From UBA1151 sp963579925 (GTDB taxonomy: Bacteria; Chloroflexota; Dehalococcoidia; Lucifugimonadales; Lucifugimonadaceae): a stretch of 8,065 nt of DNA. A program made the translations under genes and the position numbers. This document shows positions 1 through 5,874 of this stretch, in pieces. Below the pieces are notes generated by a model, which did not search any database, had not been told where the DNA came from, and saw only the letters and a program-made list of their open reading frames with translations. The stretch's first letter is position 1, and every line of letters begins with the position of its first letter. Location of the stretch: the NCBI GenBank assembly GCA_963579925.1, contig CAUZJA010000127.1:1-8065 (forward strand), in the 5' to 3' direction.

Positions 1-5
1 ACCCC

Positions 6-1658
6 TCAAGAAAACGGATTCCGATGTGAGTACGTCTGCTCCTCAGACGTCATGAACTCCAGCAGCGCAGCGTCACCATTTCGGTTCGCCTCTACCGCTC
101 GCAGTATCGCCGGACCCACATCTGCGGGGTCCGACACACGCTCGGACCAACCACCAAGCGAGCGCGCAATCTCTGCATACCCACCGCCCAGATCACGAGT
201 GCCGTACATCTCGTGAGATGTCTCCATATGCGGAATCTCAACTGCCATAGTGCCGTTGTTCAACACAACCGTGGTGATCGGAAGATCTGACCGCACCGCG
301 GTCTCGAAGTCCAAGCCAGTCATGCCGAATGCCGCATCGCCCATGAAATTCGCACAGATCTTCGATGGGTCTGCAAGCTTCGCCCCAATCGCCAAACCCA
401 GCCCCGTGCCAAGCTGGTGCGACTTGCCCCAGCCCAAATACGTCCGAGGCCCGTTTGATCGATAGAACGGCAGCATTTCGAAGCGCGGGTTCCCTGAATC
501 GTGCGTAACAATTGCCTCCGCGGGATCAACGTTCAACATGAACTCCCGTATGACCCGATACGGATTGATCGGCCGTTCATCAGACTCCAACAGCGGAAGC
601 CATGAAGCCATCCACGCCGACCGGCTGGCATCAATCTCCGCCACCGGCCCATCATTCGGATCAACAGGCTGGTCGCCCGTCAACTCCGCGACCACCTCAA
701 TCAACTGCCGCAGCACGTGCTTCGCATCACCCAGAATGGCGTGATCAACGTCGTAACTCTTGCCAATATCAATTGGGTCGTTTGTGACATGAATAATCCG
801 CTTGCCCGGCGGAATCGGCGTCACCATCCCGTGAATCGTCAGGCTCGTGCCCACTGCCAGCACGAGGTCTGCCTCGCCAAAGAACTTCACCGCCGGGCCG
901 CTCATCACCTGCGACACGCTCCCCAGCGCCAGTGGATGCGTCTCTGAGAAGGCACTCTTTCCCGCCATGGTCGTGGCAACCGGCACCTGCAGGTACTCCG
1001 CAAGCTCGGTCAGCTCATCCCACGCCTCGCCGTACAACACGCCAGCACCTGCCAGAATCACCGGCCGCTCAGCCCCCAGCAACGACTCCGCAGCCGAGGC
1101 TGTCTCCTGCGCGTCACCCATCGACTTCGCAACCGGCGCCGGTCGATACGCGGCAACCAGTTCAGGGTCGATCTCCGATGTCGCGATGTCAGCCGGTATC
1201 TCCACCATCACCGGTCCCGGCTGTCCGTTCTGAAGCTGCGAAAACGCCCGACGCATCGTGGCAGGCAATCGCCCAGGCACCGTCAGCTGCTCAACGCTCT
1301 TCGTAACTGACTCCATCGAACGCATCGAACTAAACAGCGGATGCGTATCCTGCGTCGCCCGCGGATGTCCCAGCGGAAGCAGCAACACTGGCGATGAGTC
1401 TGAGTACGCCGTCGCAATGCCCGGATAAGCGTTCTCCACGCCCGGCCCGTACTGCATCGCAAACACAGCAGGGGTCTGCCCGTTGGTCACCCGAGCGTAG
1501 CCATCAGCGATTCCGACGCCCACGCGCTCCTGCCGACAGATAATCGGCCGGATTCCAACCTCGGCTGCCGCCTCAATTACAGGCGTTGTCGGGAAGCAAC
1601 TGAGGTACTCCGTGCGCTCCCGTTTGAGAATTTCCGCTATCGCCTGTGTTACCAGCAT
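6..1658 (-). CDS. Thiamine-diphosphate-dependent enzyme, acetolactate synthase-like large subunit family
   Basis: A cytosolic ThDP enzyme of the acetolactate synthase/benzoylformate decarboxylase superfamily, 550 residues, the family's usual length. The N-terminal pyrimidine-binding domain (about 1-170) has the activating glutamate E44 in CRQER, followed by ADGYARVTNG. The central domain (about 185-325) has the typical VILAGAG strand. The C-terminal diphosphate domain has the metal-binding motif from G440-D441 (GDAAFGM) to N467-N468 (LNNG), with the expected spacing of 26; the usual GDG is GDA here. The family decarboxylates 2-oxoacids or makes new C-C bonds; the substrate cannot be told from the sequence. 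No regulatory small subunit lies beside it, which argues against a dedicated branched-chain biosynthetic synthase. ATG at 1658 is chosen because GGAG lies 7 bases upstream; a TTG two codons earlier would sit 1 base from that GGAG. It is divergent from the haloacid dehalogenase gene. The family is certain, the reaction unknown. Confidence 0.93.
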   Translation of the reverse strand: MLVTQAIAEILKRERTEYLSCFPTTPVIEAAAEVGIRPIICRQERVGVGIADGYARVTNGQTPAVFAMQYGPGVENAYPGIATAYSDSSPVLLLPLGHPRATQDTHPLFSSMRSMESVTKSVEQLTVPGRLPATMRRAFSQLQNGQPGPVMVEIPADIATSEIDPELVAAYRPAPVAKSMGDAQETASAAESLLGAERPVILAGAGVLYGEAWDELTELAEYLQVPVATTMAGKSAFSETHPLALGSVSQVMSGPAVKFFGEADLVLAVGTSLTIHGMVTPIPPGKRIIHVTNDPIDIGKSYDVDHAILGDAKHVLRQLIEVVAELTGDQPVDPNDGPVAEIDASRSAWMASWLPLLESDERPINPYRVIREFMLNVDPAEAIVTHDSGNPRFEMLPFYRSNGPRTYLGWGKSHQLGTGLGLAIGAKLADPSKICANFMGDAAFGMTGLDFETAVRSDLPITTVVLNNGTMAVEIPHMETSHEMYGTRDLGGGYAEIARSLGGWSERVSDPADVGPAILRAVEANRNGDAALLEFMTSEEQTYSHRNPFS

Positions 1659-1664
1659 ATTCAA

Positions 1665-1785
1665 ACTCCATTGCGACCCGACTAGCAGGAATCAGGCCAA
1701 GCATCGCACCCACCTCACTCCATGTCGAGGAAGCAATAGACGATAATGCCCGCAAACGCCCTCACTTAATGAATCAGGAATCCAA
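1665..1785. promoter_or_regulatory. Divergent control region between ThDP enzyme and haloacid dehalogenase
   Basis: A short region from which both flanking genes diverge, so it must hold promoters for both unless transcription starts within the genes. On the plus strand GATAAT (1742-1747) matches the -10 consensus at 5 of 6 positions, but the hexamer 17 bases upstream (TCCATG) is a poor -35. AGGA (1776-1779) is a good ribosome binding site 6 bases before the dehalogenase ATG. CGCAAACG (1751-1758) equals the left half of the LacI-type site at 6882-6897, but the right half is not conserved. No clear minus-strand promoter could be read. Confidence 0.3.
1666..1669 (-). promoter_or_regulatory. Ribosome binding site deciding the ThDP enzyme start
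   Basis: GGAG on the minus strand, 7 bases before ATG at 1658. It rules against the TTG at 1664, which would be only 1 base away. Confidence 0.6.
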
Positions 1786-2514
1786 ATGAGTAGCGATACC
1801 TCCCACGTAAAAGCACTTGTATTCGACGTGTTCGGCACAGTAGTCGATTGGCGAACTTCGATCACCCGCGAGATCAGCGTAGTGGGTACACGCCTCGGCG
1901 TCGATCGCGACTGGCAAGCCTTCGCCGACCGATGGCGCGGCGGCTACAGCGATGGAATGCAGGAGTTCCGGGACGGCAAGCGTGAGTGGCGAACCGCCGA
2001 CCAGATGCATCGCGAAAGACTGGACATCCTGCTGCCAGAGTTCGGCATCACTGGCCTATCGGAAGAAGAGACGGAATATCTCAACCGAGCATGGCACAGG
2101 CTCGACCCATGGCCTGATTCTGTTGAAGGGCTCACGCTCCTGAAGTCAAAGTTCGTCATAGGCACGCTATCCAACGGCAACATCGGACTCCTCGTCAACA
2201 TGGCGAAGTACGGCGGTCTTCCCTGGGACGTTGTCTTCTCAGGCGATCTCGTCAACAGCTACAAGCCAGACCCAAAGGTCTACCTCTCCGCCGCAACCTT
2301 CCTCGGCCTCGAGCCGCACGAAGTGATGATGACCGCCGCCCACAACGGGGACCTCCTCTCCGCCCAGGAATCCGGCCTCTCCACCGCCTTTGTAGCCCGC
2401 CCAACCGAATACGGCACAGGCGAACGCAAGGCCGAACTCGAGGCAGCTTCCGGACTCGACATAGGCGCAACAAGCTTCATAGACATGGCGAACAAGCTCG
2501 GCATAGACGGGTAG
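1786..2514 (+). CDS. Haloacid dehalogenase, type II (HAD superfamily)
   Basis: A cytosolic HAD-superfamily hydrolase of the L-2-haloacid dehalogenase type, 242 residues against about 220-240 usual. Such enzymes hydrolyse a carbon-halogen bond through an aspartyl ester, for example chloroacetate to glycolate. Motif I is F13-D14-V-F-G-T18, with nucleophile D14. The residue two after D14 is phenylalanine, not the acid used by HAD phosphatases, which favours dehalogenase chemistry. Motif II is TLSNGN (S129, N130), motif III SYKPDPKVY (K160, Y166), and motif IV AAHNGDL (D189), followed by GLSTAFVARPTEYG. A helical cap fills about residues 25-105. ATG at 1786 has AGGA 6 bases upstream. The MFS transporter lies 346 bases downstream on the same strand. 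Many genes of this family have never been tested on halogenated substrates, and some act on other 2-substituted acids, so the family is firm and the substrate is inferred. Confidence 0.9.
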   Translation: MSSDTSHVKALVFDVFGTVVDWRTSITREISVVGTRLGVDRDWQAFADRWRGGYSDGMQEFRDGKREWRTADQMHRERLDILLPEFGITGLSEEETEYLNRAWHRLDPWPDSVEGLTLLKSKFVIGTLSNGNIGLLVNMAKYGGLPWDVVFSGDLVNSYKPDPKVYLSAATFLGLEPHEVMMTAAHNGDLLSAQESGLSTAFVARPTEYGTGERKAELEAASGLDIGATSFIDMANKLGIDG

Positions 2515-2860
2515 GGCAGATCGATCACCGCAGTCTCTGACCCGGTTGCAAATAGTGCGGTCTTGCAGCCCGCACGAGTGATCCAACGACCCAAGAATGT
2601 TGTCATCCTGGGCGGCTCAGCGACCGGGATCTCAGCCTCGTCAACCGCCACGCGCAAACAACCATGCTCATCCGCTGATCGCCTTCGGCCCGCGCTCCAC
2701 ACGGAGATCCCACGGCCCAAGGCGCCCGCAGGATGACAATCGTGACGGCCGGACGTCGCGACGTGGGACTGGCAACCTTGAACGCCCTTTCCGAGTAATC
2801 TCCCGTTTACCCGGTTTACATATGGCCCCGTACGATCACTTGCACTAAACTTTTACCCCA
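2515..2860. other. Non-coding gap with possible decayed Rossmann-fold fragments
   Basis: No intact gene is convincing in these 346 bases. Two short plus-strand readings look like nucleotide-binding folds. From GTG at 2578 to TGA at 2736 (52 residues, same frame as the upstream dehalogenase) the peptide contains RPKNVVILGGSATGIS, a hydrophobic strand plus glycine-rich turn, and then becomes arginine/proline-rich without family character. An overlapping ATG at 2733 (ATGA) opens 21 residues, MTIVTAGRRDVGLATLNALS, ending at TAA 2798, which resembles the TGxxxGhG turn of short-chain dehydrogenases with substitutions. They may be relics of an oxidoreductase gene or chance. ACCGCA (2527-2532) and TGCGGT (2556-2561) could pair across 23 bases but no T-run follows, so this is not a convincing terminator for the dehalogenase gene. 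Confidence 0.3.
2753..2764. repeat. Perfect 12-base palindrome upstream of the transporter gene
   Basis: ACGTCGCGACGT reads the same on both strands and lies about 97 bases before the MFS start codon. It could be a binding site for a dimeric regulator, but only one copy is seen and it resembles no operator I recognise. Confidence 0.3.
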
Positions 2861-4174
2861 ATGTCATCTCTCTTCCACAAAGCCAGCACCGCCTACTACG
2901 GCTGGTACGTCATCGGCGCACTCTTCTTCACCATCTTCATCGGTGTTGGAGTGCGTGGCTCATACGGCGTCTTCGTCAAAACGTGGGAAGACGACTTCGG
3001 CGCATCCGTCACGCTCATTTCAGTTGCGGCATCCCTTGGCTGGCTCATGAACGGCGCGTCGCAGCCGCTCTTCGGCAACCTGACCGACAAGTACGGTGGC
3101 CGACCCATCATCATCCTCAGCTTCATCCCCATGGGCCTTGGCACAATCGCCATGGCCTTCGTCACCAACGCCTACATGCTGATCTTCATGTACGGATTCG
3201 TGATTTCCTTCTTCTCGGGCGGAATCATGTTCTCTACAGGCGGGCCAGTCGTCGCCCAGTGGTTCAGTGCCAAACGAGGTACAGCCATGAGTATCCTCGC
3301 CTCGGGAGGCTCTGTTGGAGGGTTGATTCTCGTTCCATTCGCCGCCTATCTTCTGATCCAATTCAGCTGGCAGACGGCCTGGGTCGTCATGGGCATAATC
3401 ATGCTTTCACTGGGCTTGCCAGTCCTACTTCTGTTACTCAAGAGCAGGCCAAAAGACATGGGACTGAAGCAGGATGGCTACGAGCGCACACGAGATATCT
3501 TCGACACTCCACCCCCTAAGGAACTGGCCGGCCCGCTAAACACTGATCGTTGGCAAGACTCATACGCCTCAGCCCCAATGTGGCAGCTCTCTATGGCATA
3601 CGTCGTCTGCGGCATCACGACCGCCAGCATTTCTGTTCACTTTGTGCGCTGGGCCGTGGATCAGGACATCTCCGCAGGCAAGGCGGCAGTAGCGTTTGGC
3701 CTGCTGATGGGCATCAACGCTCTTGGCGTACTCACCATCGGGTACCTATCCGACAAGATGCAGCGGAAGACCCTCCTCGGCATGGTCTACCTAATCCGAT
3801 CCCTCGCGTTCCTCTCATTCATCGTCTTGCCTCCGAACGTTGCGCTGTGGGCGTTCGCCGTAATCGGCGGTGGTTCATGGCTCGCAACCGTGCCGCTCAC
3901 AACATCTCTAACCGCTGATGTTTATGGAGTCAAAACGCTGGGCACACTCTCAGGGCTGATCAACCTCGCCCATCAGTTGGGCGGAGCAGGCGCAGTGCTC
4001 GCATTCGGCATCGTTTTCGACATGTTCGACACCTACGACCCTGCCTTCGCCGGAGGCTTCATCACGCTGCTCATCGCAGGAGTTATCAGCCTCTCAATCA
4101 ACGAGCGTAAATACTCCGGCCGCTATCAGAAGCCCGGCGATACCGTCCTGCAGCCGATCGCTGAAGGCGACTAA
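2861..4174 (+). CDS. MFS transporter, monocarboxylate/oxalate-formate antiporter-like
   Basis: An inner-membrane secondary carrier of the major facilitator superfamily, 437 residues, about 12 predicted membrane segments in two bundles joined by a hydrophilic loop at about 195-240. The N-terminal YYGWYVIGALFF (12-23) and GSYGVFV (33-39) in the first segment are typical of the monocarboxylate porter and oxalate/formate antiporter branch. The signature loop between segments 2 and 3 is GNLTDKYGGRP (72-82), and the pseudo-repeat in the second half is GYLSDKMQRK (294-303). Its cargo is probably a small organic anion; beside a haloacid dehalogenase, a haloacid or its hydroxyacid product is a reasonable guess, since known haloacid uptake proteins are MFS members. 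The ATG at 2861 gives a normal N-terminus but has no Shine-Dalgarno sequence. TAAACT (2846-2851) ends 9 bases before the ATG and could serve a leaderless transcript. The family is sure, the substrate inferred. Confidence 0.92.
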   Translation: MSSLFHKASTAYYGWYVIGALFFTIFIGVGVRGSYGVFVKTWEDDFGASVTLISVAASLGWLMNGASQPLFGNLTDKYGGRPIIILSFIPMGLGTIAMAFVTNAYMLIFMYGFVISFFSGGIMFSTGGPVVAQWFSAKRGTAMSILASGGSVGGLILVPFAAYLLIQFSWQTAWVVMGIIMLSLGLPVLLLLLKSRPKDMGLKQDGYERTRDIFDTPPPKELAGPLNTDRWQDSYASAPMWQLSMAYVVCGITTASISVHFVRWAVDQDISAGKAAVAFGLLMGINALGVLTIGYLSDKMQRKTLLGMVYLIRSLAFLSFIVLPPNVALWAFAVIGGGSWLATVPLTTSLTADVYGVKTLGTLSGLINLAHQLGGAGAVLAFGIVFDMFDTYDPAFAGGFITLLIAGVISLSINERKYSGRYQKPGDTVLQPIAEGD

Positions 4175-4180
4175 CCCGCC

Positions 4181-4417
4181 ATGGCCGCGCCCCTCGCCCC
4201 GGTCGCCCACCACTCTGAGTCCGTAGACCCCGCACTCTGGAAGTGGATCCAACACCAGATAGACGTGACGACGGGCCTCAGTGCCATAGCTATCGTCATC
4301 ATCTTGGGCATCATCATCGTGGCCATCCCGCTCATCGTCATCATCTTCGCTATCCGCAGTAAAAAACACGCAGAGTCAGAACGCTCATCGAGCGGCTCTG
4401 ATGACTATCCCGCCTGA
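4181..4417 (+). CDS. Small single-span membrane protein of unknown function
   Basis: A 78-residue protein I do not recognise. Residues 1-32 are hydrophilic and include a tryptophan pair (LWKW, 19-22) like an interfacial helix. Residues about 33-58 form one strongly hydrophobic, isoleucine-rich segment, followed by RSKKH (59-63) and an acidic, serine-rich tail ending DDYPA. The positive charges after the segment predict the N-terminus outside and the tail in the cytosol. It begins 6 bases after the transporter stop codon, so the two are very likely co-transcribed; GAAGG (4163-4167) is 13 bases upstream, too far to be a strong ribosome binding site, which would suit translational coupling. A 14-base stretch, ATCGTCATCATCTT, occurs twice (4292-4305, 4334-4347) in frame and encodes the repeated IVII of the membrane segment. 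A role as an accessory subunit of the carrier is only a guess. Confidence 0.65.
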   Translation: MAAPLAPVAHHSESVDPALWKWIQHQIDVTTGLSAIAIVIILGIIIVAIPLIVIIFAIRSKKHAESERSSSGSDDYPA

Positions 4418-4438
4418 TCATGCGGAAGCCGGAACAGG

Positions 4439-4478
4439 CGGTTCAGTCGTATCCGCGTATACGACTGGCCTGGAACCG
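4439..4478. repeat. Long imperfect inverted repeat (hairpin or operator)
   Basis: CAGTCGTAT (4444-4452) and ATACGACTG (4459-4467) are perfectly complementary arms around a 6-base loop, CCGCGT. Outside them CGGTTC (4439-4444) can pair with GAACCG (4473-4478) across a one-sided bulge. The structure lies 21 bases after the small membrane protein stop and before the lspA-like gene. There is no T-run on either strand, so it is not a standard intrinsic terminator. It may still mark the 3' end of the transporter transcript, or be an operator; the TCGTAT..ATACGA core is reminiscent of GntR-type sites. Confidence 0.45.
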
Positions 4479-4551
4479 ATCGCTAACTAGGCGTTAATGT
4501 AATAGCCACACTGACCGCTCGATAGAAGAACTGATCCACAAAGTTAATGGC

Positions 4552-5055
4552 GTGAACACCACTCGTAATTACAGAAATATCCTACTGTGGGCATTTGGCC
4601 TAACGCTGGCTGCCGACGCGCTCTCCAAAGCGCTGATCTTCCACTTCCTTGGCAACTCCGTGGTCGGTCTCTTCGGCGACGTCAAATTGAGAATTCTGTA
4701 CAACTCATCTGCCCCAATCGGACTCGGCAACAGCATGCTCGGCGTTCTGGTTCTCGGGATCGCCGGAATCGCAGTCGTCCTCATGCTCCGCTGGGCGTGG
4801 CAAACCAACAGTTCCGGATCACTCTACGTCGGCCTCATGACTGGAGGCGCCTTCGGAAACCTGCTCGACAGATTCATAGGCGGCTCCGTACTGGACTGGA
4901 TTGACGGCGGCTTTCACGGCGTATTCAACCTGGCGGATGTAGCGATCCTCGCCGGGATAGTCCTGTTCCTGATCACGCAGCTATTCGACTCATCATCATC
5001 GGAATGCGATGTCCGATCACCAACAGAACTGCCTCTCGTAGACGACCCGATCTGA
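4552..5055 (+). CDS. lspA: Lipoprotein signal peptidase (signal peptidase II) homologue
   Basis: A polytopic membrane aspartyl protease that removes the signal peptide from diacylglyceryl-modified prolipoproteins. At 167 residues it has the usual length, with four hydrophobic segments at about 8-33, 62-82, 88-105 and 126-145. Family landmarks are in order: D22-A-L-S-K26 (usual DQxxK), N51 in LYNSSAPIGL, GGAFGN103LLDR107, V-L-D115-W and F-N126-L-A-D129. By alignment with the Pseudomonas aeruginosa enzyme, D115 and D129 are the catalytic pair (D124 and D143 there), and the loop between them is about five residues shorter. The N-T-G-A of typical enzymes is replaced by N-S-S-A. The start is GTG at 4552; no other ATG or GTG start lies between the upstream in-frame stop and the core domain, and no good ribosome binding site is visible. 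It stands apart from its common partners such as ileS and rluD, so it may be an additional copy. It is convergent with the next gene, 13 bases away. Confidence 0.85.
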   Translation: MNTTRNYRNILLWAFGLTLAADALSKALIFHFLGNSVVGLFGDVKLRILYNSSAPIGLGNSMLGVLVLGIAGIAVVLMLRWAWQTNSSGSLYVGLMTGGAFGNLLDRFIGGSVLDWIDGGFHGVFNLADVAILAGIVLFLITQLFDSSSSECDVRSPTELPLVDDPI

Positions 5056-5068
5056 CCTCTCTGCCAAA

Positions 5069-5311
5069 CTATTCAGGAGCCCGCAACAACTCCGGCAGAC
5101 CATCCAGCAACTCCATGGCGTTGTCGAAGTAGCGCCCCTCAACCAACAGCACCGCACTCAAAGCGGCGTTGAGCGCGCCGTACAGATACTGACTGTTGTC
5201 GCCATGCACCACATGCGGAACATCGTGATCCGTAAGAATCTGAGCAGCAATCGCCATCGACCCAGGATCAGTCATAGACATGATCCTGATCAGCCCGCGG
5301 TCTTCATTCAC
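5069..5311 (-). CDS. DUF2007-like small protein (putative signal-transducing fold)
   Basis: An 80-residue cytosolic protein resembling the DUF2007 family, small ferredoxin-like domains whose function is mostly unknown. The pattern is a first strand LIRIMSM (7-13), a helix from SMAIAAQILTDHD (18-30), a strand VPHVVHGDNS (31-40), a small-residue loop (YGALNAALS, 44-52), a strand AVLLVEGRYFDNA (53-65) and a last helix AMELLDGLPELL (65-76). The start is GTG at 5311, which lies inside the end of the acetyltransferase gene (8-base overlap, GTGAATGA), so translation is probably coupled. ATG codons at 5281 and 5275 are possible starts but would remove the first strand. The family assignment rests on pattern and length only. 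Confidence 0.7.
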   Translation of the reverse strand: MNEDRGLIRIMSMTDPGSMAIAAQILTDHDVPHVVHGDNSQYLYGALNAALSAVLLVEGRYFDNAMELLDGLPELLRAPE

Positions 5312-5792
5312 CGGAATTCAACACGCGCCTCAGCCTGCGTCCTACATGCGAGAATCCGATGCGCTCATAAAAGCGCTCGGCATTCGCCCCACCGGGCGGC
5401 GTGCCCAGTTCCACAATCCTGCATCCGCGACTAGCCGCCTCTGCCGACACTGCGTCCACCAGTTGGGCACCGAGCCCACCGTTTCGATGCGCCGCATCGA
5501 TATACATCTCCTGAATGATGGCGTACTTGCCCATCGTCCTGATCGCATCCTGAAACGAGACCGTGCAAACACCCACAACGCGATCTCCATCATCGGCAAT
5601 GACAATCGCACCGTCAGCTTCGCCCGAAATGACGCGATCACACATCGCCTGTGCCTCGGCGACCGGCAGAGCACCACCACCCAGCTCCAGGATCAGCGCG
5701 TTTATCGACGCGGCAATCTGTCCAGCATCTTCTACATTTGCGAGTCTGATATTCAACGAGCCAATCCCATCAACACGCCACGCCCAATTCAT
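5304..5792 (-). CDS. GNAT-family N-acetyltransferase
   Basis: A cytosolic acetyl-CoA-dependent N-acetyltransferase of the GNAT superfamily, up to 162 residues. Residues 14-20 (NIRLANV) form the first strand, followed by the helix EDAGQIAASINAL. GAIVIADDGDRVVGVCTVSF (61-80) forms the central antiparallel strands. IIQEMYIDAAHRNGGLGAQL (92-111) is motif A, with the acetyl-CoA pyrophosphate loop R103-N-G-G-L-G108 matching R/QxxGxG. NAERFYERIGF (137-147) is the terminal motif B. The acceptor substrate cannot be inferred. ATG at 5792 is kept as start, but its only upstream purine-rich motif (AGGA) is 2 bases away; TTG at 5756, 8 bases after GGGA, would give 150 residues and begin right at the domain (LNIRLA), so the first 12 residues are doubtful. 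It overlaps the DUF2007-like gene and follows the DapA-like gene by 82 bases on the same strand. Confidence 0.88.
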   Translation of the reverse strand: MNWAWRVDGIGSLNIRLANVEDAGQIAASINALILELGGGALPVAEAQAMCDRVISGEADGAIVIADDGDRVVGVCTVSFQDAIRTMGKYAIIQEMYIDAAHRNGGLGAQLVDAVSAEAASRGCRIVELGTPPGGANAERFYERIGFSHVGRRLRRVLNSGE

Positions 5793-5874
5793 CGTCCTGA
5801 AGACGGCGGCTCCGCAACCGACGTGAGGATCTCATCCCCAACGCCACATCAACGCGCCACTTCCCACGCACAAC

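Noticed and set aside
1751..1758. CGCAAACG as a second LacI-type operator before the dehalogenase
   Set aside because: Only the left half of the site is present; the related 7-mer CGCAAAC also occurs inside coding regions, so this half-site has little weight.
2527..2561. Terminator after the dehalogenase gene
   Set aside because: The 6-base arms are separated by 23 bases and no T-run follows.
2597..2848. Open frame of 83 codons in the gap before the transporter
   Set aside because: The peptide is dominated by Arg and Pro, there is no ribosome binding site, and nothing resembles a domain; I treat it as chance.
2822..2848. Eight-residue open frame (MAPYDHLH) as a leader peptide for the transporter
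   Set aside because: No ribosome binding site, no run of regulatory codons and no attenuator hairpin are visible.
6..4174. An oxalate system (oxalyl-CoA decarboxylase plus oxalate/formate antiporter)
   Set aside because: The ThDP enzyme shows no feature that singles out oxalyl-CoA decarboxylase, and no formyl-CoA transferase is in the window.
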